NCBI GenBank assembly: GCA_963800725.1
Contig: CAWDCE010000022.1
Span: 1-64,000, forward strand
Length of the DNA stretch: 64,000 nt
Direction: 5' to 3'
Origin: Bog-473 sp963800725
Lineage (GTDB): Bacteria > Actinomycetota > Acidimicrobiia > Acidimicrobiales > RAAP-2
Part shown: positions 19,758 through 29,537 of the stretch, in pieces
How the letters are laid out: each line of letters opens with the position of its first letter
Numbering within the stretch: position 1 is the stretch's first letter
Made by a program: the position numbers and the translations under genes
Notes under the pieces: model-generated
The model's database searches: none
What the model was told of the DNA's origin: nothing
What the model saw: the letters and a program-made list of their open reading frames with translations, nothing else

Positions 19758-21314
19758 TTAGCGCCAAGTATCCCGGGCGACGGCGAGGCCTCCGGGAGTG
19801 CCGACGATCTGACCACTGAGGGTGTGCTCCACCGAGCGCATCTGCCAGCGGAGCAGCTCTTGGGCCCCCTCCCAGGCCAGGGCCTGCCAGTCACCCTCTT
19901 GGGTCAAGCACAGGTTATTGAGCTGGTCGGGATCGGCGTCGAGGTCGAACACCAATGGGGGGTAGATGTCCGAACCGGTGGCGAACTGGACATATTTGAC
20001 ATGCTGGCCCCTCGACACGGCGAGCGAGCAATGGCTCATTGGTATGCCGAGGCCTCGTTCGGCGCTCAAGGTGGCGGGATTCGAGAAGTTCCATTCGAAG
20101 TGTGCCGTATCACGCCAGTGTTCGGGCGCAGCTCCACCCGACGTGAACGCGGTCAGCGACCACCCGTCGACACCGGGGGGTACCTCGACCCCCATGAACT
20201 CGCAGATCGTCGGCAACACGTCAACGGATTCGGTGACCGCTTCGACCACACGTCCTCGACCCGGATCGGCACTACTTCGCGGATCGACCACGATCAAGGG
20301 CACGTGATAGCTCTCGTCCCAATACCCGAGCTTCTCGAGCAGCCAGTGGTCACCGCCCATCTCGCCGTGATCGCTGGTCACCACGACGAGTGTGGATTCG
20401 GCCAACCCGCTGGTGGACAAGAAATCGAACAGAAGGCCGAGCTGGTCGTCGACCTCGCGTTGCGCTCCGTAGTAGGTCGCCCGCAACTGGCGTCGTTCTC
20501 GATCGTCGTGGGGGGCGCCGACGCCGGGAAGCGAAGTCACAATGGCCGCCAACGGGTGCACTGCGCCTTCTTCTTGAGGGGTGGCGTGCCCGATGAATCC
20601 GTCAATGGCGTCCGCGTCGTAGAGGTCGTGGTAGCCGAGCGGGTTGCGCCGGGGCGGATGGGGCCGGATGAAGGAGGCGTGGATGAAGAAGGGCTCCTCG
20701 CCATGGGCGCTGATCCACTCCTGCACCGCACCGCGCACGAAGGCGGTCTGAGAGAGGTGGGCGGGGAACCGCGCGGGGGCCCAGGTCGAGCCGTGGTCGT
20801 GCGCTCCGGGGTAATCCGCAATGGGCCGGTAGAGGTCGTGGGGGTTCGCCGGTACGTCTATTCCCTGTCCGGCCAACCACGCACCCCAGGCCGGGCTGCC
20901 CTCTTCCCAGGGGTCTCGAATCGCGACCCGAAAGCCAGGGAGCACCCCTTCGTAGGTGTAAAGGCTGGGGTCATCGGGCGGCACCGTCCGTGGGTCGACC
21001 GACGTGTCGGTGTAGCCAAAGAGGACCGGGTCATAGCCGGCCGCTCGCGCCAGGCGCGCCACGTTGGCGAATCGATCATCGAGCGGGGTGCCATTGAGCA
21101 CCGAGCGATTGGTGTGCTGGTAGGTCCCTGTATACAGGCAGGCTCGCGATGGCCCGCACGGGGCCGCATTGGCCCAGTGGTTGGCAAAGAGCACCCCGCG
21201 TGACGCCAGCGCGTCGAGACTCGGCGTGCCGAGCACGCAATGGCCGAGCGCCGAGAGGCAATCACCCCGCCATTGATCGACGGTGATGAAGAGGACGTTG
21301 CGGGCCGACGTCAC
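19758..21314 (-). CDS. Sulfatase / phosphonate monoester hydrolase-family enzyme
   Basis: This 518-residue member of the alkaline phosphatase superfamily contains the sulfatase signature CGPSRACLYTGTY, with Cys53 as the residue converted to formylglycine (C-x-P-S-R). Metal ligands appear as TVDQ near residue 13 and SDHGEMGGDHW near residue 318. No signal peptide is visible, so it is probably cytoplasmic like the PMH/choline-sulfatase branch. It could cleave a sulfate ester or phosphonate/phosphodiester. It lies between an SDR and a P450 in the minus-strand run. GTG 21314 is the start. Confidence 0.87.
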   Translation of the reverse strand: MTSARNVLFITVDQWRGDCLSALGHCVLGTPSLDALASRGVLFANHWANAAPCGPSRACLYTGTYQHTNRSVLNGTPLDDRFANVARLARAAGYDPVLFGYTDTSVDPRTVPPDDPSLYTYEGVLPGFRVAIRDPWEEGSPAWGAWLAGQGIDVPANPHDLYRPIADYPGAHDHGSTWAPARFPAHLSQTAFVRGAVQEWISAHGEEPFFIHASFIRPHPPRRNPLGYHDLYDADAIDGFIGHATPQEEGAVHPLAAIVTSLPGVGAPHDDRERRQLRATYYGAQREVDDQLGLLFDFLSTSGLAESTLVVVTSDHGEMGGDHWLLEKLGYWDESYHVPLIVVDPRSSADPGRGRVVEAVTESVDVLPTICEFMGVEVPPGVDGWSLTAFTSGGAAPEHWRDTAHFEWNFSNPATLSAERGLGIPMSHCSLAVSRGQHVKYVQFATGSDIYPPLVFDLDADPDQLNNLCLTQEGDWQALAWEGAQELLRWQMRSVEHTLSGQIVGTPGGLAVARDTWR

Positions 21315-21356
21315 GTCCTCACTCTTGCCGATCTGTCCGCTTGGGCGCCTCCTTGC

Positions 21357-22544
21357 TCACGGCGTGAGGACGACCGGCATCGAGCGAATGCCCGCCACCG
21401 TGGTCGAGGCCACCCGCTCGGCCGGGCCGGTGACCGCATAGTTGGGGTAACGGGCCAAGAGCTCTTCCATGAAGATGCGACCCTCCAGGCGCGCCAAGGC
21501 GGCCCCCAGGCACACATGTTCACCGAAGCCGAAGGCAACATGGAGCGGATTGGTCGCCCGGTGGACGTCGAACGTCCCGGCCGTCTCGCCGAAGATGCGC
21601 TCGTCGCGATTTCCCGATGCGTACAGAAGGCACACGTAGTCGCCCTCGGCCACGGGCACTCCACCAATTGTCGTCGCCTCGGTGGCAGTGCGGCAGAACG
21701 CCTGCACCGGGGTCACCCAGCGCAGGCATTCTTCGATCGCCCCGCCCAACAATCGCGCATCGTGCGCCAGTGCGGCCCGCTGGTCGCGGTGCTGGTCCAA
21801 GACGAGAACCGAACCGCTCAACAAAGTGCGGGTCGTCTCGTTGCCTGCGACCAACAAGGTGAGAAGGAAGATGAAGAGCTCCTCTTTGGAAAGCGGACAG
21901 CCGTTGACCTCGCTCTCGACCAGGACCGAGACAAGATCGTCCCCGGGCGTGGCCCGTTTGGCGGCGATGTGACCGCTGATGAAGCGTGAGAGCTCTCCGA
22001 GCGCGGCCATCGTTTCGTCGGCGGGGAGGTCGGGCGACTCGATGGCGGCGTCGGACCACCGCCGAAAGTCGCGTCGGTCCGAATCCTCGATGCCGAGCAG
22101 CTCGGCGATGACCAAGAGCGGGAACGGGGAACTCAGCTCGGCCACGAAATCAATCTCATGGCTCGGTGACGCGGACTCGATCACCGAGCGCGCACTTTGG
22201 CGTATGGAGTCGGCCATCTGGGCCAGGGCCCGGGGGGTGAAGCGCCGATTGAGCAGGCCGCGGAAATCCGAGTGCTCGGGCGGGTCCATATGCAGGATCG
22301 ACGGCGCCGCCATGGGATTGTCCATTCCCCGGATCGGATCGTTGACCAAGGCGCCCCGGCCCGAGCAGAACAGCTCAGGATTTCGGCTCACCGATCGAAT
22401 GTCCTCGTAGCGGGCAATCGTCCAGAGTCCCGGGGCGTATTCGTACACCGGCGCCTCGGCGCGCAGCTGTGCCAGGGTGTCGTGATAGGCCGGCCCGGTG
22501 AAGAAGCTGGGGTCCATCGGGTCAACGGTGTGGTTCTCCAGCAT
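21357..22544 (-). CDS. Cytochrome P450
   Basis: This 395-residue soluble bacterial P450 has the I-helix oxygen-activation motif AGNETTR, an E-x-x-R in EECLRWVTPV and the haem loop FGFGEHVCLG with Cys345 as thiolate ligand. It probably hydroxylates a lipid or alicyclic substrate, with electrons from a ferredoxin not encoded here. ATG 22544 lies 46 bp from the divergent aldehyde dehydrogenase start, so the two promoters overlap. Confidence 0.94.
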   Translation of the reverse strand: MLENHTVDPMDPSFFTGPAYHDTLAQLRAEAPVYEYAPGLWTIARYEDIRSVSRNPELFCSGRGALVNDPIRGMDNPMAAPSILHMDPPEHSDFRGLLNRRFTPRALAQMADSIRQSARSVIESASPSHEIDFVAELSSPFPLLVIAELLGIEDSDRRDFRRWSDAAIESPDLPADETMAALGELSRFISGHIAAKRATPGDDLVSVLVESEVNGCPLSKEELFIFLLTLLVAGNETTRTLLSGSVLVLDQHRDQRAALAHDARLLGGAIEECLRWVTPVQAFCRTATEATTIGGVPVAEGDYVCLLYASGNRDERIFGETAGTFDVHRATNPLHVAFGFGEHVCLGAALARLEGRIFMEELLARYPNYAVTGPAERVASTTVAGIRSMPVVLTP

Positions 22545-22589
22545 GCGAGAAGCGTACTGTGCACCTACGTGCCGAAGAGGAGGACAACG

Positions 22590-24051
22590 GTGACTGCAGT
22601 GCGGACGGAATATGACTCGCTCTTCTTCGGCGGTCGATTCGACCGTCCGTCGGGCGATGCGCGCATCGAGGTCATCTCACCCCATAGCGGCGAGGCCATC
22701 GGATCGGTTCCCGCCGCCACGACGAGCGACGTCGATCGAGCCGTGGCGCTGGCGAGAACGGCGTTCGACTCCACCGAATGGCCCCATCTGGATCCAACAG
22801 AGCGTGCGCAAGCCCTTCGACGCCTGCTCAGTGCCTACGCCAAGCGCACCGCGGAGATGGCCGAGGTCGTCATTGCTGAGATGGGCTCGCCGCGCTGGTT
22901 CGCCGAGCTGGCCCAAGGGCCCGGAGGCGCAGCGATGCTCAGTACCTTCCTCGACGCCGCCGATGCGCTCGAGTGGGAGGCGGCCGGAACGGGCCACAAC
23001 GCGGGCACACTCGTTCGGCGCGAACCGGTCGGCGTGGTGGGGGCGATCACGCCGTGGAACGTGCCCCAGTTGGTGATCATGCCCAAACTGGCTCCCGCGC
23101 TGCTCGCCGGATGCACCATTGTGATCAAGGCGGCTCCAGAGTCGCCACTCGACGCGTTGTTGTTGGCTGAAATCGTTGAAGAGGCTGGCCTCCCCGACGG
23201 CGTGGTCAGCATCCTGGTCGGTGGACGCGAAGCCGGTGAACATCTGGTCCGCCACCCCGACGTCGACAAGGTCGCGTTCACCGGGAGTAGCACGGTCGGT
23301 CGTCGCATCGCCGCCCTGTGCGGCGAGCGCCTGGCCCGTTGCAGCCTCGAACTCGGCGGCAAGTCGGCCGCCATCATCCTCGATGATGCTGACCTCGACC
23401 GCACCGCCGCCTCATTGAAGTTCGCTTCGTTCCTCAACAACGGCCAGGCCTGCGTTGCCCAGACCCGTATCCTCACCTCCCGACTGCGTTACGACGAGAC
23501 GGTCGACGCACTCGCCGAGATGGTCCGCACCATCACGGTCGGCGACCCGAACGATGAAGCGACCTACCTCGGTCCCTTGGTGACGCAACGCCAGCGCGAC
23601 CGAGTCCGCGGCTACCTCGAGGGGGCCAGTGCCGACGGCGCACGCACCGTCATTGGGGGCAGTGCGCCTCCCCCGGGAACCCGGGCCGGTTGGTATGTCC
23701 AGCCCACCGTGCTGGCCGACGTCGAGAACGACATGACGGTGGCGCGGCGAAGAGATCTTTGGGCCCGTCATCTGCGTCATTGCCTATGACGATGAGGACG
23801 ACGCTTTGCGTATCGCCAACGATTCTGCCTATGGGCTCGCCGGATCCGTATGGTCCAAGGACCGGGCCCACGCCCAATCACTGGCCGAGCGCATGCGCAC
23901 CGGGATGGTCGGGATCAACGGCTTCGCGCCCGACCTGTGGTCCCCGTTCGGGGGCTACAAGCAGAGTGGCATCGGCCGGGAATACGGCCCGGTCGGGCTG
24001 GAGGCATACCTCGAGTACAAATCCATCTACGGGGCGGCCTCGCGGTCATGA
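22590..24051 (+). CDS. NAD(P)-dependent aldehyde dehydrogenase (frameshifted)
   Basis: This aldehyde dehydrogenase is of normal length (about 486 residues) if one indel is repaired. It has TPWNVPQL, the GSTxxG nucleotide motif FTGSSTVGR, general base Glu in LELGGKSAAI, and nucleophile Cys in NNGQACVAQTRI. After MTVAR the frame breaks near 23748 (one extra base); the other frame gives GEEIFGPVICVIAYDD and PFGGYKQSGIGREYG, both conserved. GTG 22590 follows GAGGAGG. The stop overlaps the next ATG (ATGA). Confidence 0.9.
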
Positions 24052-25232
24052 CGTCCCCGTACCCCGCCTCGGGCGAACACGCGCCCCTCAGTGGCCTCGA
24101 CGAATTCCTGATCCACAACTCGCCCTACCCGGTGCGGGTGATGTGGACGGCCGACGCCCAAGCCTACGAGCGGGTGTGGTTTACCACTCAGGACAAGGTG
24201 GGCGACGTGCTCTGTGTCGCTGGATTGGCCTTCTACCCCAATCTCGGCACCGCCGAAGCCTTTGCCATCGTCAATGTCCGTGGGCACCACACCACGGTGC
24301 GGGCCCACCGTGCCCTTGGAAACGACCGAATGGACATGGAGATCGGTCCCTTGCGTTTCGAGGTCGTCGAGCCCTTCAAACAGTGGCGGCTCCAACTGCG
24401 CCCGAATGAATTTGGAATATCGTTCGACCTCTCCTGGTTCGACACCAAGCGGCCGATCTTCCGGCAGCTGGGCGCCGGGATGATCGTCGGCGGCCGCGCC
24501 GTCAGCCCGATTGCGGGCTACGACGGGTTCGGTCGACAAGAGGGATGGATCGAGGCGCACGGAGAACGCTTCACGGTCACCACCGCCAGCTATCTCGGCA
24601 CCCGGGATCACCACTGGGGTACTCGCGACGGTGTCGGTGGGCCCGGACGGTACATGGGAATGCAACACCCCCACAGTGGCGAATGGGTCGAGTTCGCCGA
24701 CCTCGGGGTGTGGGGTGACCACCTGCTCTACAACCTCGGCGACTCGGCCCACAAGAAGAGCGGCACCTTGGCCAAGCGGGTACACCGGATGCGCTTTGAG
24801 GAAGACACCCACCTCTTGGAGAGCGGCGAGGTGGACCTCGTCTTTGCCGACAATTCGGTGCGGACCATGACCTTCGAACGCCTCGGGAACCAGATCGCCT
24901 TCTTGCGCTGCGGCATGTACGGCGGCCCAAATGGCGGCACCCCCGAGGGTGATCTCTGGCACGGGATGAAGGTCGCCGAGGGTGACGAGGTCGTGGTCAG
25001 CGGCGAGACCTACGACGTGAACGACCCATCGGTGCGCAAACTCCTGGCTGGACAAGACCAGCACCATTGCCGGGTCAGCCTTGACGGTGAAGTCACCTAC
25101 GGCCTGGTCGAGCCCTACGACACGCTCTGTTTACGAAGTCGCCAAAGCCGGCGTGATGGGATTTTCGATCCTCGACTAGGCCGTTGCGTCAGCGCAGTGT
25201 GGCGCGCCAGCACAGGCATCGCATGGGCATGA
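24048..25232 (+). CDS. Conserved protein of unknown function, possible lipocalin-like (CrtC/AttH-type) fold
   Basis: I do not recognise a characterised family with certainty. The protein (about 376 residues if corrected) is rich in Trp, Gly and beta-strand patterns such as GYDGFGRQEGWIEAHGE and YLGTRDHHWGTRDGVGG, reminiscent of two-lobed lipocalin-like hydratase relatives. It is coupled to the aldehyde dehydrogenase by ATGA overlap. An extra T near 25130 shifts the frame so that it runs to 25232. Without it the protein ends TLCYEVAKAGVMGFSILD at a TAG at 25177-25179, exactly as the second copy of the local duplication reads. Confidence 0.6.
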   Translation: MTSPYPASGEHAPLSGLDEFLIHNSPYPVRVMWTADAQAYERVWFTTQDKVGDVLCVAGLAFYPNLGTAEAFAIVNVRGHHTTVRAHRALGNDRMDMEIGPLRFEVVEPFKQWRLQLRPNEFGISFDLSWFDTKRPIFRQLGAGMIVGGRAVSPIAGYDGFGRQEGWIEAHGERFTVTTASYLGTRDHHWGTRDGVGGPGRYMGMQHPHSGEWVEFADLGVWGDHLLYNLGDSAHKKSGTLAKRVHRMRFEEDTHLLESGEVDLVFADNSVRTMTFERLGNQIAFLRCGMYGGPNGGTPEGDLWHGMKVAEGDEVVVSGETYDVNDPSVRKLLAGQDQHHCRVSLDGEVTYGLVEPYDTLCLRSRQSRRDGIFDPRLGRCVSAVWRASTGIAWA

Positions 25233-25376
25233 GGAAACGGCCTGGTCGAGCCCTACGACACGCTCTGTTACGAAGTCGCCAAAGCCGGCGTGATGGGATT
25301 TTCGATCCTCGACTAGGCCGTTGCGTCAGCGCAGTGTGGCGCGCCAGCACAGGCATCGCATGGGCATGAGGAAACG
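25099..25376. repeat. Tandem direct duplication, period 137-138 bp
   Basis: Two consecutive copies begin at about 25099 and about 25237. They are identical apart from one extra T in the first copy (CTCTGTTTACG versus CTCTGTTACG). Each copy contains the 3' end of the plus-strand gene 24048 and the 3' end of the minus-strand methyltransferase. The unit therefore repeats a convergent gene junction. It may be a true recent duplication or an assembly artefact. Confidence 0.95.
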
Positions 25377-26099
25377 GCCCTCGTGTGAGAGATGATCCAG
25401 CGTGTCGAGGTGGCGGGCCACCGCGTCGAGGTGGGCCGCCCGCTTGCCCGGGTCCATGGTGATGGCGACGCTGAAGGTCCCGACCAGCCCGACGATCTCG
25501 GCTTTGCTCATCGCCAGGCTCCACGTCATGCGCTCGCGCTCGGGTTGGCCGAATGGGCTGTGGTCGCCCAGCTTCACGCGGTGACGGTCGTGGCGCCGAT
25601 TGTCAAGCACGTCGGACTGCTCCTTGGTGAGCGTCGCGCCACCCACGAAGACGGACTTGACCCACTCAACATCGCGATCGGGTCCGCTCCAGATGAGCGC
25701 CAGCCGCCCCCCGGGGCGCAACACCCGGGCCACCTCGGGCACGGCCTTGACCTCATCGACCCAGTGCCAGGCCGAAGCCATCATGACGGCGTCGAAAGTG
25801 GCGTCGTCGGCCGGGATCGCCTCGGCGGTCCCGGCTTCGACTTCGGCTGCGGGTACCCGCTCGGCTAGCACCGCGCGCATCCGGTCGTCGGGCTCGACCG
25901 CCCGCACGTGACCCACCCGGGTGACGAGTCGGCGGGTCAGGGCACCGGTCCCCGACCCGAGCTCGAGAACATCGGTTGCGCCCGGAGGGACCATCCAGTC
26001 CACCGCCTCCTCTGGGGGTCCCGGCCGAAAGCGGTCGTAGTCGTCGGCGATTTCACCGAATGACTGGCTCCGAAGGGCGGTTACCTCGTCTTGTTGCAC
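25326..26099 (-). CDS. Class I SAM-dependent methyltransferase
   Basis: This 257-residue methyltransferase has motif I VLELGSGTGALT, the acidic residue in RAVEPDD, the post-I region AEAIPADDATFDAVMMASAWHWVD and motif III LRPGGRLALIW, a ubiquinone/menaquinone-type small-molecule pattern. The substrate is unknown. Its last 16 residues lie inside the 137-bp tandem duplication. Its start overlaps the as-sequenced end of the phosphotransferase gene. Confidence 0.87.
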   Translation of the reverse strand: MQQDEVTALRSQSFGEIADDYDRFRPGPPEEAVDWMVPPGATDVLELGSGTGALTRRLVTRVGHVRAVEPDDRMRAVLAERVPAAEVEAGTAEAIPADDATFDAVMMASAWHWVDEVKAVPEVARVLRPGGRLALIWSGPDRDVEWVKSVFVGGATLTKEQSDVLDNRRHDRHRVKLGDHSPFGQPERERMTWSLAMSKAEIVGLVGTFSVAITMDPGKRAAHLDAVARHLDTLDHLSHEGRFLMPMRCLCWRATLR

Positions 26100-27220
26100 C
26101 GCAGTGAATCTAGCGGCCCCGCGTCGCCCGGCCCGAGTCCGACACGCCCCTCGGCGCGCCCCGCGGTCACCTCGCTGTCGCCAACTTGGCGGCGAGTATC
26201 TCGGCCATTGGGTTCGCCCTTCGGCAGCGCCTCGGCGTTGGCCCGCTTTTGCGTCGGGCGCCCGGCAATGGTGATTCGTTGATGCCGGTCGTTGATGGCC
26301 AGGGCCCGGGCCAACGCGAAGACCTCATGGAAGTCGAGGTGGCGCACCACTCGCCCACTGCGACCCTCGTAGTGCTCAATCGCTTCGCGACGTCCGCGAA
26401 AACCGCGCACTCGCTCCGAAAAGAGTTGCTCCATCATGAAGTCCAGGCCGAAATACCAGCCGAGATCGGCCTCGGGCGGGCCCATGGCGGCCAGGTCCCA
26501 ATCCAACACGGCGTGGACGCTCCCGGCCGCGTCGAAGACAAGATTGCCCAGCCGCGGGTCACCCCACAAGAGCACGCTGTCATCCGTGTCCGTCACGGGC
26601 TGGTGAGCGATGCACCAGTCGATCGCTTCGGTGAGCGCCGCTAGCGGATGTCCTTCGCCGGCCCACTCGATGTAGGTGCGCCAATACTCGAGCCCGTCGC
26701 GCAATGTCGGGCCGACGAGGCGTCCGGCGAGCCCCAAGGACCGGGGGTCGAGGGCATGGATGCCGGCCAGCGTTTCGAGCAGGCCGTCTTGGTAGTTGCG
26801 CTGCATGACCTCGCTGGCGCTGGTGATGATTGGGTCGAACACTGGGGCAGGACCGGGGATGAATCCGCTCACCTTGGGCATCACCAAAAACGGCGTGCCA
26901 AGCCATTGTGGATCTTGCACGATTACCGTCGGGGCTGGTGCCGCGACACCTGCCGCGGCGACGGCGTTTTGGACGACGGCCTGGAGGGACAGGTCGTAGT
27001 TGGGGAACGTTGCCTCGAGCGGCGGCAGGCGCAGGACGATGCCACGGTTCCCGGGGCCGAGATCGACCATAACGGTCTCGTTGGCCATGCCACCTTCGGC
27101 ATGGCTGACCCCGACGACCCCGCTTGACGCGCCTGCGCCGCCGCCGGGCACTAGGTCGGGGTGAGCCCGCACCCAGCGATCGATACCGCTTCGAAGACGC
27201 GGACTGATCGCGCTGGCCAC
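26081..27220 (-). CDS. APH-family phosphotransferase (probable 3' frameshift)
   Basis: This aminoglycoside-phosphotransferase-like kinase of about 350 residues has nucleotide-loop strands, LLWGDPRLGNLVFD as the catalytic loop (Asp with downstream Asn) and VLDWDLAAMGPPEADLGW as the metal-binding DxD region. Similar actinobacterial proteins act on lipids or small hydroxy compounds rather than antibiotics. The as-read C-terminus is atypical. The neighbouring frame gives ANPMAEILAAKLATAR and a stop at 26167, as in homologues, so a 1-nt indel near 26230-26250 is likely. GTG 27220 is the start. Confidence 0.75.
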   Translation of the reverse strand: MASAISPRLRSGIDRWVRAHPDLVPGGGAGASSGVVGVSHAEGGMANETVMVDLGPGNRGIVLRLPPLEATFPNYDLSLQAVVQNAVAAAGVAAPAPTVIVQDPQWLGTPFLVMPKVSGFIPGPAPVFDPIITSASEVMQRNYQDGLLETLAGIHALDPRSLGLAGRLVGPTLRDGLEYWRTYIEWAGEGHPLAALTEAIDWCIAHQPVTDTDDSVLLWGDPRLGNLVFDAAGSVHAVLDWDLAAMGPPEADLGWYFGLDFMMEQLFSERVRGFRGRREAIEHYEGRSGRVVRHLDFHEVFALARALAINDRHQRITIAGRPTQKRANAEALPKGEPNGRDTRRQVGDSEVTAGRAEGRVGLGPGDAGPLDSLRCNKTR

Positions 27221-27230
27221 CGGTGGACAT

Positions 27231-27719
27231 CTAGGGAAGGTAGACCACGGCCTGCCAGCGCCCGGTCATCTCTTCACGACAAAGCGCAGCCCCAGAGGCC
27301 AGGCTCCAGTCGATGATGTCGCTTTCTGTGGCACCGTGGCGGGCTCGAACCACCAGGCCCCGCCGGTTGTGATCTTGTTTTACGACCCATCCATCGGGAA
27401 GTGCGATACCGGACTCGGCCAGCCGGGCGATCACCTTGTTCCCCGTCGGGTGCAAGAGGCCAATGGTCACCCCGTCATGCGCCGCCTTCTTGGGGCTGGC
27501 CGGCATCAATGTGCACATGGTGACGGGGGCTTGGCGGTTCCCAAAGAGGGCGAACACCCCGGCATTGACGCTGGCCCGCTGATCCTCTTCGACCCGGACG
27601 CCGGGCATGAGGTTGATCCAGCCCGCACCGGCCGCGGTCAGCACGGTCAAGAACCCGACGAGGCGGTCCACGTCTGGTGGTGTGAACTCGAACGTCTCCT
27701 TCTCGCGCGGCGTGCTCAT
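27231..27719 (-). CDS. Conserved hypothetical protein
   Basis: I do not recognise this 162-residue protein. It has no signal peptide or membrane segment. Two segments look structured: an N-terminal helix PPDVDRLVGFLTVLTAAGAGWINLMP and a C-terminal part ending WQAVVYLP. It starts with an ATG overlapping the stop of the nitronate monooxygenase gene (ATGA) and ends 10 nt before the phosphotransferase. It belongs to that four-gene minus-strand operon. Confidence 0.7.
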   Translation of the reverse strand: MSTPREKETFEFTPPDVDRLVGFLTVLTAAGAGWINLMPGVRVEEDQRASVNAGVFALFGNRQAPVTMCTLMPASPKKAAHDGVTIGLLHPTGNKVIARLAESGIALPDGWVVKQDHNRRGLVVRARHGATESDIIDWSLASGAALCREEMTGRWQAVVYLP

Positions 27720-28775
27720 CGCGCCGGTCCCCGCACTTCGGCCGGCACGCCCGACACCAAGGATTCAACGATCTCGCCCGCGGCCTTCGGTTGGGCCTCC
27801 GCAAAGCGCACCCCCGCGAACAGGCTCATGTACTCAGCGTCGCCAGCCGCGGCCGCGGCCGCGCGAACGGGTCGGGTGGCGTTATTGATCTCGGGATAGG
27901 CCGGCGGCGCTGCCGCGTGGTCGCGCATGAAGCGATTGGGCACCCCGCGAGCGCGGCGACCGCTGTAGGCCCGGGTGATTGCGGTGGACTCCGCCGCTCG
28001 ATCGACCAGGGCTTGCTGATACGTCGGGTGGGCGCCACTCTCGGTGCACCGCAAAAAGGCCGTGCCGGCTTGGGCCATGTCCGCCCCGAGCGAGAAAACC
28101 GCAGCCACCTCGTCGGGACCGGCGATGCCGCCCGCGGCGATGATCGGGAGGGTACTGCGTCGACGGACCTGGTCCACCAAGGCGAACAGGGCCACATCTT
28201 GACCCGCTCGATCGTCAATCACGAACGCGCCCCGATGCCCACCGGCCTCGGCACCTTGGAGACACAACACGTCGGCCCCGGACCGCGCCGCCGAGCGCGG
28301 CCTCATCGGCCGTGGTGACCGTGACGGCGACCACGACCGAGCGCTCCTGGAGGGCGTCGAGCACGTCGGTGGGCGGACAACCAAAGGTGAAACTGACCAC
28401 GGCCGGCGGGTCGGCGACGAGGACGTCGACCTTTTCCGCAAATCCATCATCGTCCCAGGTAGCCGGGCCGATCTCGACCCCAAGTGCGACAGCCAACGGC
28501 TCGAGCTCACGTACATAGGTGGCGAGGGCCGCGGATTCCGGGGTCGGGGTCCCCGGGACGAAAAGATTGACGCCGAATGGCGAATTGGTCCCGGCCCGGA
28601 CGGCCTCGATCTCGGACCGCATCTGGGCGGGCGACTTGTAACCGCCGGCCAAGAAGGCCAACGCACCGGCCTCGGCTCCCGCAACGACCAACGCCGGGAC
28701 GGTCGGTCCGCCCGCCATGGGTGAGATGACGATCGGCCAACGGCTGAGATGATCGATGGCATGGTGGCTCGGCAC
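27716..28775 (-). CDS. Nitronate monooxygenase / 2-nitropropane dioxygenase-like FMN protein (frameshifted)
   Basis: This TIM-barrel FMN enzyme of about 352 residues begins ISPMAGGPTVPALV. It contains GGYKSPAQMRSEIEAVR, FGVNLFVPGTP, the catalytic-region QGAEAGGHRG (His of nitronate monooxygenases) and PIIAAGGIAGPDEV. The first part reads in one frame and the second in another; they join near 28290, where EAAL of the first continues as SGADVLCLQGAEAGG of the second. GTG 28775 is chosen because the barrel begins soon after; it lies inside the divergent promoter region of the nitroreductase. It oxidises nitronates or enoyl-type compounds. Confidence 0.82.
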
Positions 28776-28832
28776 GACACCAGTCAAGCAGCCGAACCGA
28801 TCGGGACGGGGAAGCTCCGCTACGGTCATTCC

Positions 28833-29525
28833 ATGGACCTCGAAGCGACACTTCGCACCACCGGGGCGGTCCGCGAGTTCCTGCCCGAGCCGGTCGACGA
28901 TGCCACCTTGCGCCGGCTGCTCGACGTCGCCCGGTTCGCCCCAAGCGGCGGCAATCGCCAGGGCTGGCGGGTGATCGTGGTCAAAGACCAAGACAAGCGG
29001 CGCCAACTGCGCGATCTCTACCTCATGGATTGGTACAAGTACCTGGCCTTGGCCAGTTCGGGGCTGGTGCCGTGGGCCCCGATCAGCGACCGCGAGGCCG
29101 AAGCGGCGGCTCTCGGCCATGAGGCCGCATTTGCCGAGGCGGCCGCGGCGGCCGCACCGGGTTTCGCGGAGTCCCTCGACACCGCCCCTGCCCTTGTCTT
29201 GGTGCTGGCCGATCTCACCGCCCTCGCCGCCGTCGACCGTGACCACGACCGTTACACCTTTGCCGGCGGCGCGTCGATCTACCCCTTTGTGTGGAGCCTG
29301 CTCCTGGCGGCCCGGGCGGAGGGCTTGGCCGGCGTGATGACCACCATCGCCATCCGTCGAGAAGACGATGTGCGCCAGCTCTTCGGTGTCCCTGACTCGT
29401 GTGCGGTCGCAGCATTGGTGGTCCTTGGCCGCCCGATCGCCGCACCCACCCGCCTGCGGCGCAAGGAGGTTGACGAATTTACCTGGGTCGATCGCTTTGG
29501 CGGCGCCGCGTTGGGTGACGAGTGA
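28833..29525 (+). CDS. Nitroreductase-family FMN oxidoreductase
   Basis: The 230-residue protein has the family N-terminus VREFLPEPVDDATLRRLLDVARFAPSGGNRQ, where Arg and the SGGN loop bind FMN phosphate. It also has a C-terminal LVVLGRPIAAP with GGASIYPFVWSLLLAARAEG upstream. It may reduce nitro, quinone or enone groups. ATG 28833 sits at the fold start. It is divergent from the nitronate monooxygenase with a 57-bp gap, a pairing that suggests nitro-compound handling. Confidence 0.85.
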   Translation: MDLEATLRTTGAVREFLPEPVDDATLRRLLDVARFAPSGGNRQGWRVIVVKDQDKRRQLRDLYLMDWYKYLALASSGLVPWAPISDREAEAAALGHEAAFAEAAAAAAPGFAESLDTAPALVLVLADLTALAAVDRDHDRYTFAGGASIYPFVWSLLLAARAEGLAGVMTTIAIRREDDVRQLFGVPDSCAVAALVVLGRPIAAPTRLRRKEVDEFTWVDRFGGAALGDE

Positions 29526-29537
29526 TCATCTCGCCGC

